From Paulownia fortunei (lineage: Eukaryota > Streptophyta > Magnoliopsida > Lamiales > Paulowniaceae), in the NCBI GenBank assembly GCA_019321725.1, contig CM033107.1, positions 12,143,445-12,207,444 of the forward strand: a stretch of 64,000 bases of DNA. Reading direction: 5' to 3'. Position 1 is the stretch's first letter. Each line of letters opens with the position of its first letter. Position numbers and translations under genes: made by a program. The notes under the pieces were generated by a model. That model saw only the letters and a list, made by a program, of their open reading frames with translations, did not search any database and had not been told where the DNA came from. Shown here one piece after another: positions 56,648 to 64,000 of the stretch.

Positions 56648-56658
56648 AAGTGGGAGAT
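56648..56658 (+). other. Polypurine tract of copia copy 3
   Basis: AAGTGGGAGAT directly precedes the TGTTAGAG start of the 3' LTR. The reversed element at 59552 has the same phrase. Confidence 0.85.
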
Positions 56659-57378
56659 TGTTAGAGTAGGATGCCCAACGCCCCAATTAGAGTAGATGTA
56701 TTGTACTCTTCTCAGTTATAGAACATTCTTATTGGGAATCATATTAATATAAAAGGTACGTTTTTTATTTTATATCTTACATTTTTCTTATTGCACATTA
56801 GATAAAATCCTTAGACCATATTTAGCTATGGGGCATGGTCGCACATATAATGGCAATCATGGAACATGCTTCTGAGGCTTTGGTCTTAAATAAGTTTCAA
56901 GTCGAGGACTTTTTAAGATGGGACATCAAATAGCCCAATAAGACTTTTGCATACGATGGATGCTCATAAGACGAGTATGTCTCATTCCATATGCATTGGC
57001 ATAGTGATGCAAGTGCATATATGCTTGAATTAAGAATCTCTATTTTACAATAGTCCGCGACTAGTCCTTTGACTTGAGGCACTATAGTAATCTTGTACAT
57101 GTTAAGTCTTACTTTGATGTATTCTCTAATTTCCTGACAATCGCAAAGGGATTATATTGGGTATTGCATCTATACATATGGAGGTTAATAAGTGATCAAC
57201 AAATGATCCGTCACTTATCTGATACAACAAGTGAATCTCCTATATTTTCATAGTTCATGACTCTGAAATCCTTAGCCAAGGTATAATGAATGTCACAAAT
57301 AATTTCTAGGGATTCATCAAGAGTCACTGAAATTTGAAATAAAAAAATAATCATAGTTATTGAGTAGATTAGGGTTTC
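56659..57378 (+). repeat. 3' LTR of copia copy 3, first 720 bp
   Basis: It begins TGTTAGAGTAGGATGCCC and follows the LTR at 33398 (GGCATGGTCGCACATAT, CTTGAGGCACTATAG) to about the first third, then is cut at 57378 by a reversed LTR of the same family. Confidence 0.9.
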
Positions 57379-59551
57379 TGTTGGGTTCGCTATAATCACA
57401 AGGGCATGCGCAGCGAAAAATTTAAAATTTTGTAAAAAAAAAATATCAAATAAATTTATCCCCTCAATTCGAGAGCGATTTTAACGATCACACTTATACA
57501 AGTGAAAATATAAACAAATAATTAAATTTGGATTATAACTTTCAAGCACTCTTATTGATATAGGGAACGAAGCAATCCACAATATGAAAAACAACACCGA
57601 TTAAAAGAATTAGCCAATATTCTTAAAATTATTTTCTATTCTACATCCGGAGTAATGTTTGGCCTTTAATCCAATTGATGGATCAAGAACAACCTTTCAA
57701 GAACAATAAAGATTAATTTTTTAAGTTATTGAAATTTTAAAGTGGAGAGAATATCAAGAAACATTTTAATTTTAAAGAACAAGAAAAATAAAGATTTTCA
57801 AGAAAACACCTTTTCTTTTCTTTTCTTGGAGAGAAAAATAAAAGACAAGACAAAACAATTTTCCTAAAAATCACTATGCAATTGCCGAAAATTCTTTCCC
57901 TCTCCAACTCATGGAGAGTTTGTTAATTTTGAACTACTTCAAAGTTTAATTTCGGTAGGATTCAAAATCTTCCAACAATTCTTCTTTTTCTCTCTCTAAT
58001 GTATGTGAACTTATTTGAGACTACATTAGTCATCAAAAATAGTTTACATACATTCTTGATATTAATTTGAACTCTTCAAATAATATTAAGATAAATATAT
58101 ATAAAAAATATATTTATATAAAATAAACACTTAATGGTCCATTTTTATCTCATAAAAATCGATCATATTATATATAATTATATAAATATAATAATTAAAT
58201 AAATCATATTTATTTTAATTATCCTCTTCATCTTCTAGTGGGCTTTTTAAGTGATCCACTTTAAGTTGTGGGTTTGGACTTAAAAAATCCAAGAATCAAT
58301 CTAATTGATTTAAACCTATATTAATAAATCCAATCGATTAATTGTAATTTTACTCCAATTGGGTATCCTAATCAAAGTAGGTCTAATTAAATAATTTAAT
58401 TATTTAATAGAATAATTTAATTTAACCATTAAATTAAATAGAACCCCTAATTAATTAATTAATCAATATTAACTTATTAATTTCCATCCATTGAAAAAAA
58501 TCCCTAATTAGAAATGTAGCTTTCCATAAGATATGTGACCCATAAAGATATGTGACTATCTTAGGTTTACTACTATGCTAGTAGTGGGCTTATAACATTT
58601 GCAACTTATGAATAACAATTATTCCGATTAATTAATCTAATAAAAACACCTAGCAAGTAATCAGGGCAAACTAGTATCAGGTGAAATAATGAGTAAACCT
58701 ATTTCTATTGCGCGTACCATACACGTACGGTCCTTTCGACAGCTAATTTCCTTATTGAATATAGGGTATGGATTATAAGTTGGAACCCTAAATGATTTAA
58801 TAACTGTGATTCCATTTCAAGTTCCAATAATTCCTGATGAATGAAAATTCATCCTGCCTTGTTCAAGGTCTTTGAATTATAAACTATGAAAACACAAGAG
58901 ATTCCCTAATTAAATAAAAGAAAAGTGTTGAATTCTATGTTGGCCACTGATAAACCTCCATGCATACCAGTGGAACACCCAACATACCCCTTTTGTCATT
59001 GTCAAGCAATCAGAAGATATATCAAAGTATTGTAGGATACACACAACGCTACTATCGTGCCTTCGGTCTAAGGACTGGTTGTGTATTATCGCAACACAAA
59101 AATTTTTATTTCGACAGGTAAAGCCTCCAGTTAAGAATTTCTTGCGAGCCTGTTTAGTGTACTTGTTCTCTAACAAGCACCCACATATATGCACTTACGT
59201 CTATAAGTTAATGCTAATGGAATACGACATCCTCGTCTTACGAATATACTTCGTATGTATGAGTTTTATTAGGCTATTTGATGTTCCATCTTAAAAAGCC
59301 CTCAACTCATAACTTATATAAGACCAAAGCCTTAGAGGTATATTCTATGATCGCTATCATATGCGCGACATTGCCCCCATAGCTAAATTTGGTCTAAAGA
59401 CTTTATCTAATGCATAGAAATAAAAATGCAAGACATTAGATAAAGAAAGTGTCTTTTTTATTAATATGATTCCCAATAAGATTGTCATTACAAAAAAAAA
59501 AGAGTACAATACACCCAATCTAATTGGGGCATTGGACATCCTACTTTAACA
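57379..59551 (-). repeat. Complete copia LTR, minus orientation (2173 bp)
   Basis: In plus orientation it starts TGTTGGGTTCGCTATAATC and ends ATCCTACTTTAACA, the reverse complement of TGTTAAAGTAGGAT. Its length is within one base of the LTR at 33398-35571. The small frames at 58910-59294 and 59357-59539 lie within it and are not genes. Confidence 0.9.
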
Positions 59552-60300
59552 ATCTCCCACTTGCCCTAGCCTCAATTGCCCATGTATCTAAGGCCTATCT
59601 TCTCGAGATGTCCATCGAATACCTTCTTTGCTAAGGGCTTAGTGAGTGGGTCTACTACATTTTCTGCTAAAGCAACTCGACAATGACGTCACCTCTACTA
59701 ATGATCTCTTTGATCAAGTGATATCATCTCAAAATGTGCTTGGACCTTTGATGAGATCTTGGTTCATTTGCTTGTGCAATGGCTCCATTGTTATCATAGT
59801 AAATCATAAATAGATCAACAATGGATGGCACTACATCCAACACTTGAATAAAGTTTCTTATCCAAACAACTTCTTTTGTATCTAATGCAGCAATATATTC
59901 TACTTTGGTGTTAGAGTCTGCGGTCGTCTCTTGCTTGAAACTTTTTCAATTGATCGTACCACCATTTAGGGTGAATATATATCCAGACATGGATTTTGAG
60001 TCATTTATATCAGACTAAAAACTAGAGTCTGTATATCCCTCCAATTTTAGTTCTCCATTGCTATATATCAAAAATATATCCTTAGTCTTTCTTAAGTACT
60101 TGAGGATCATCTTTACGACTTTTCAGTATTTTTCCCCTAGATTTGACTGATATCTGCTCATGACACTCAGAGCATGTGCAATATCAGACCTTTTACACAA
60201 CATTGCATACATTATGCTCCCTATTGCGAAAGCATAAGGTATGTCATCCTCTTTCTCTCTTCATGTGTCTAGGAAGACATAGCCTTAGAGAGTGAAATCC
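59552..60300 (-). pseudogene. RNase H and RT end of the minus-strand copia
   Basis: Read from 60300 down, phrases match copy 3: the region around 60200 gives the start of the dimer with copy 3's 55960-56090, then the phrase for GGTINxKSFKQETTADS near 59930, AEYIAALDTKEVVW near 59880, and VDPLTKPL near 59640. All frames are interrupted. The domain is cut at 60300 inside RT. Confidence 0.82.
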
Positions 60301-63300
60301 TAATAAGTTGGTTTTATACCAACAATTCATATGCCTTTTGTTTAACTTTTGATTTGTTTTCAAGTGTTTATATAACTTTTTGTGCATTTATTTTGAAATC
60401 TTGTAGGTAATGGCAAAATGAGAAAAAAATGGAAAGAAATAAAAACTTGGTTAAAATTTTGAAAGATCCAATATTGTGTTGCTACTGATGGCAGTATTTG
60501 TGTTTCAATCATAAGTATTTTCTCTAATATCATGTTGACTTGATTCTTGATCCATTAGAAGAGATAGATCTACAACTTTTATATTTACCACAAAATCCAA
60601 TTCCTACAATTTCAATGAGAAACATTGACTTCAAGAGTCAACACTAGACTAAAAATATCTAGTATGATATATCTTGGTAATTTAGGTATAACTCTCTCCA
60701 CATATATTCTATTAAGATCATTTATGAAGATATAGAAAGCTAAGAGACAGGAATACAATTCTTGTGAAGAAACTAAAAGCCAGTATAGCTTACAAAGTGG
60801 TGAAACATTAGTTGAAAGAGGATGTAAATGATGTATAAATTAGTTTTATACAGAATATTTAGCGCCTAGCTGTGCCTAGCTGTCCAGGCAGTGTTTACGC
60901 ATTGCCACATGGATAAAAGGGGCAAAATAGATTTTTAACCCTTTTAGGGCTTCTCTTATCTAACGTTAAGGACCCCAAACAATCTCTAAATGCATCCTGG
61001 GGCATGAGAAGATATTCTGGACAGAAGGAGTGTTGCTGGACAGAGAGAGAGCTATTCTTGAGAGAAAGAGATCCATTCTTGAAGATAAGGAAGCCATTCT
61101 TGGAGACAAGGAGAGATTCAACCATTTCTCTCACTTTACAAATTGGTGAACAATTTCCATATTTTTTCTTATGTATTTCTTGAAGTTATATTCATACATG
61201 ATGAACTAAACTGTTCTTTGTAGAAGATAATGTAACCTTATTTGATCCTATATTTTGTGTAATGCCTAATTCTCAATTCTTTCCTATATAGCCAATAATA
61301 AGCATTTTTCATCAATATGTATCTAATCAATACGCATTATTGGATTATGGCATACAAATAGCATTATTGCATGAACATGAGTGATTGTTACTATATGCTC
61401 CAATTATGCTTTAACATGCATTAGTACATAAAATATGAGATCAAACTTTCCTTTCTTGATTTAACATATTCCTTAAGTGCTTTTTTACAGTGAAAAGCTC
61501 GGTATCTCGGTTAAGAAAGATTGATGTGTGAATGGCCATGAAATGAATTATTTGTATTATTCCATACTAGTTATATGCTAAAGGGATTAATTGCCTTAAT
61601 ATTTACTTGAAATATGTTACATTTGGCTAAGAACTAAAAGTATGCAAAATGGTGCAATTTAATTGGTTGGTTGATTAGGTTGCATGAAATCATTCTAAAC
61701 CGCATTATAGTTGATTATAACACCAAAGCATCAATTTTTGTCATCTCCCTAGCCCATAAATGTAGCTTTTGTCATGAGAAGACACCAAGCGTGATGCAAC
61801 CAATCATAGCCCTCCACTTACCTCTCTTTGAAAAGTCAAAAAAATTATTTTCATCCATATTTCTTGTGGAAGCACCTAAAAAACGACCAGCCCTTATTCT
61901 CCTAAATTTCTCCTAAATTTCTACACTATCATACTCACAAAAATTGAATTCAATCCATAGGAATCCATAGAACACAAACTAGAACAAGTTTCCACCCTTT
62001 TAAACTTGAAAATCATTGATTTTGAAGTTTAATTCCAACTTAATCAAAGTGTATTCTTTTTCAATATTTCTTATGATGAATTTGTAATATCTTGGATGGT
62101 TACATGTTTTAGTATATTTTTTTATGACTGAAAACTTAAGTAAGTTACACTTGAAGCCAAAACCAAGTTAGTTAAGCTAGTTTTTAGCAAAATTGACAGT
62201 CTTCTGAAATATGTTTAATTTACTTATTTATATTAATATTTTAATACTTATATTGTGTTTGGAAGTTCCTTTGAATGATTGAAAACAATAGCAATTAGTT
62301 TGCTTAATTGAAGGGTATAATCAATTTAAGTTAAAACCAAATTTACGTCATGTTAATTTGGATTGTGTGCATATTTTAGGGGCTACCCTAATAATTATGT
62401 TTGAATTATTAGTTATTTAATGGCTGTCCTAATGTTTAATGTCTTGAATTAGTAGTAAAATATGGAGTATGCGTTGTTTTTAAAGTTATATAATTGATAT
62501 AGAATTATTTACAAAAGATTGAAAAGTATATATGAACTAGAATAGACTAAATGATTTATAAAAAAGATATTAAATGGTACATGATTTGATTATTTTAGGC
62601 CTTTAACACATCCTATCTTCCAAAGAGATTGGTCTTTTCACTTGCCACAAAGTGGACTTGAGGTAAGTTGAATCTTTCATTTGTTGTATCACAAGAATCA
62701 TATAATATTTGTTCATGTTTTAATGTGATTGTTATTGTTTGTCAAATGATGTAATGTTTGATGCATTTATGGTTTATGAAGCATGACACTATTAAGAATA
62801 TATTGAGGTTTTTGAAAAGAAAGTATGGTACTTGATTGATGGTCGGGTAGACAAGGGATGTGGGAGGGACCGACGAACCCAACAAATGGTGGCAAATACT
62901 TGAGGTTGAAAAACCGGCATAAGAAAGCCATAATGAATGAGATAGAATACGGCTAATACCTGAGGTTGAAAGATCAAGTATGGAAACTCAGTATTAGTTC
63001 TCTTATTGGCCAATCATTATGAATAGGTTCCGAAAACCACGGTCTATTGCTATTAGTTAGGTAAATCACTTCAAGGGCCCTAAAGAATGATTAATGAATA
63101 AAAGTTATTAAATAGAATAATACATTTAATGATTTATGAGATGTGCATATATGTTATTTGTTATTGCATTAGTTTCATCTTACTGAGCATTTAGCTCATT
63201 AGATTCATGTGATGCAGGTGGAAATATATAGATTTAGAGATTGACTGAGTCTCTAGAGCAGTCGGATAGAGATTTATTCATATGCCATGCTTCAAACTAT

Positions 63301-64000
63301 TTTGTAGTTTATTTTGAAAACTCTGTTTTGTTTTTAAATAAGTCGCTCTGTTATGATTTTGTAAACAGATGTACTTAGTTTTGATATATGTATATGGTGT
63401 GTTTAAAAATGATTCAAGTTCTTTCTCTTATAGCTAAAAATGAAAACTTTTATTAAAACCATAACTCTAATATTGATGAAAAATTAACATTTATTGACTT
63501 AACTATATCAGCTTGTTTAGGCTCTGCAGTTAGGTTAAGGGGTGTTACATTTTGAGTTCCAAACAATATTAGTTCAAGTTATTCATCTTGTTTGTGTTAT
63601 CTTATTTAGTATTGCATCTTGATTATTTGACCATTAATCGAGATTGTTCAATATATGAGATTCGATACTCGAGAGAGGGAAGATTATACATGATCATAAG
63701 AATAACATAACTTAGAAATTATAGAATTGATAAGCTTATAAAACCTTTGAATTTTTGAAGAAAATTCATTGAACTTTTGTAGAGTTTTAGTATTGAGTTT
63801 TTATAGAGATATTGAAATTCATATTGTAACTCATAATCAATTCAGTACTCGAGAGAGGAAATTAATAAGCTTAGAAATTCTTAACTTACATGTGCTGTTG
63901 ACTTGAATTGGTGTGTTTAGGTGATGATTAGGTGAATCATTCCTCTAGAGTTTATTATAAGGTGTTTGTTATACTACTTCTAGAAACGTTACTCTTATCT
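60301..64000 (+). repeat. LTR-like repeat R, copy 2, split by a solo LTR
   Basis: The left part 60301-61257 and the right part from 63555 match copy 1 (6830-7408) and join precisely across the inserted LTR. It carries about 500 bp missing from copy 1, including GCCTAGCTGTGCCTAGCTG at 60863, and continues to the window end with two phrases TACTCGAGAGAGG (63667 and 63846). Probably the LTR or leader of an Athila-type element; that assignment is from memory of such LTRs. Confidence 0.6.
61258..63549 (+). mobile_element. Solo LTR (2292 bp) with perfect target duplication
   Basis: It begins TGTAATGCCTAATTC and ends GGGGTGTTACA. TTTTG at 61253-61257 and 63550-63554 is an exact 5-bp target duplication. 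Removing the LTR and one TTTTG rejoins repeat R exactly as in copy 1 (GATCCTATATTTTGAATTCC at 7283). The end sequence and the TACTGAGCATTTAGCTCAT block at 63181 tie it to the Tekay-type LTRs, though most of the sequence is a different family. The frames inside (61671-61916, 62792-63013) are not genes. Confidence 0.95.

Larger units (their letters stand above)
52940..56658 (+). mobile_element. Ty1/copia element, copy 3, internal region (broken)
   Basis: Gag, protease, integrase, RT and RNase H occur in copia order. The body is the same family as copies 1 and 2, but its 5' end, up to about 52940, belongs to another LTR type. It ends with a polypurine tract and the family's usual 3' LTR. Stops and frameshifts are frequent. 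Confidence 0.88.
57379..60300 (-). mobile_element. 3' end of a minus-strand copia element of the same family
   Basis: A complete LTR (57379-59551) is followed, on the minus strand upstream, by polypurine tract, RNase H and the end of RT up to 60300. The rest is missing where repeat R begins. The LTR pair of copy 3 and this one lie tail to tail. Confidence 0.88.

Noticed and set aside
59357..59539. Short minus-strand ORF near the right-hand copia
   Set aside because: It lies within the reversed copia LTR and spans its end; there is no similarity to a protein family.

Overview
The window looks like gene-poor, AT-rich nuclear DNA of a flowering plant, probably a eudicot; the species cannot be read from it. 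The evidence is a plant-specific MutS homologue (MSH7), a plant KD-type nucleotide-sugar transporter, and a dense nest of plant LTR retrotransposons: Ty3/gypsy Tekay/Del, Tat and Athila types, and one Ty1/copia family with tRNA-Met-type primer sites. Only two host genes are clear. They lie at 1-1591 (the 3' end of MSH7, plus strand) and 29624-30676 (a complete intronless transporter, minus strand). Almost everything else that can be recognised is retrotransposon debris.

Layout. 1-1591: last intron and terminal exon of MSH7. 1592-6229: no gene; small tandem repeats and an old repeat-like stretch. 6230-7408: two LTR-like fragments. 7841-15255: a degenerate Tekay-type chromovirus with 5' LTR, primer site, gag, protease, RT, RNase H, integrase, chromodomain remnant, polypurine tract and the first 536 bp of its 3' LTR, which stops at an AT microsatellite. 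15256-17345: an Athila-type integrase fragment (minus). 18641-26930: a Tat-type gypsy element (minus) split between RT and RNase H by a 2.9-kb solo Tekay LTR. 29624-30676: the transporter gene.

31659-43085: copia LTR pieces and a copia copy with a complete 2.17-kb 5' LTR, joined through a 2.6-kb Tekay LTR to a second, non-collinear copia piece. 43086-44924: no element recognised, but one candidate terminal exon of an unknown gene. 44925-51638: a patchwork of gypsy pieces in both orientations. 51633-57378: a copia copy whose 5' and 3' LTRs are of different types. 57379-60300: the 3' end of a minus-strand copia. 60301-64000: an LTR-like repeat, also present at 6830, split by a 2.3-kb solo LTR with a perfect 5-bp target duplication.

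No element has an intact polyprotein; stops and frameshifts are frequent in all of them. The window is best read as a record of insertion, nesting, unequal LTR recombination and break repair between two host genes. I found no convincing novel multi-gene system. The most informative items are the solo LTR with its target duplication, the LTR that joins two non-collinear copia pieces without one, a deletion patched with templated filler DNA, a regular 32-bp hairpin minisatellite inside an LTR, and an orphan 39-codon terminal exon.
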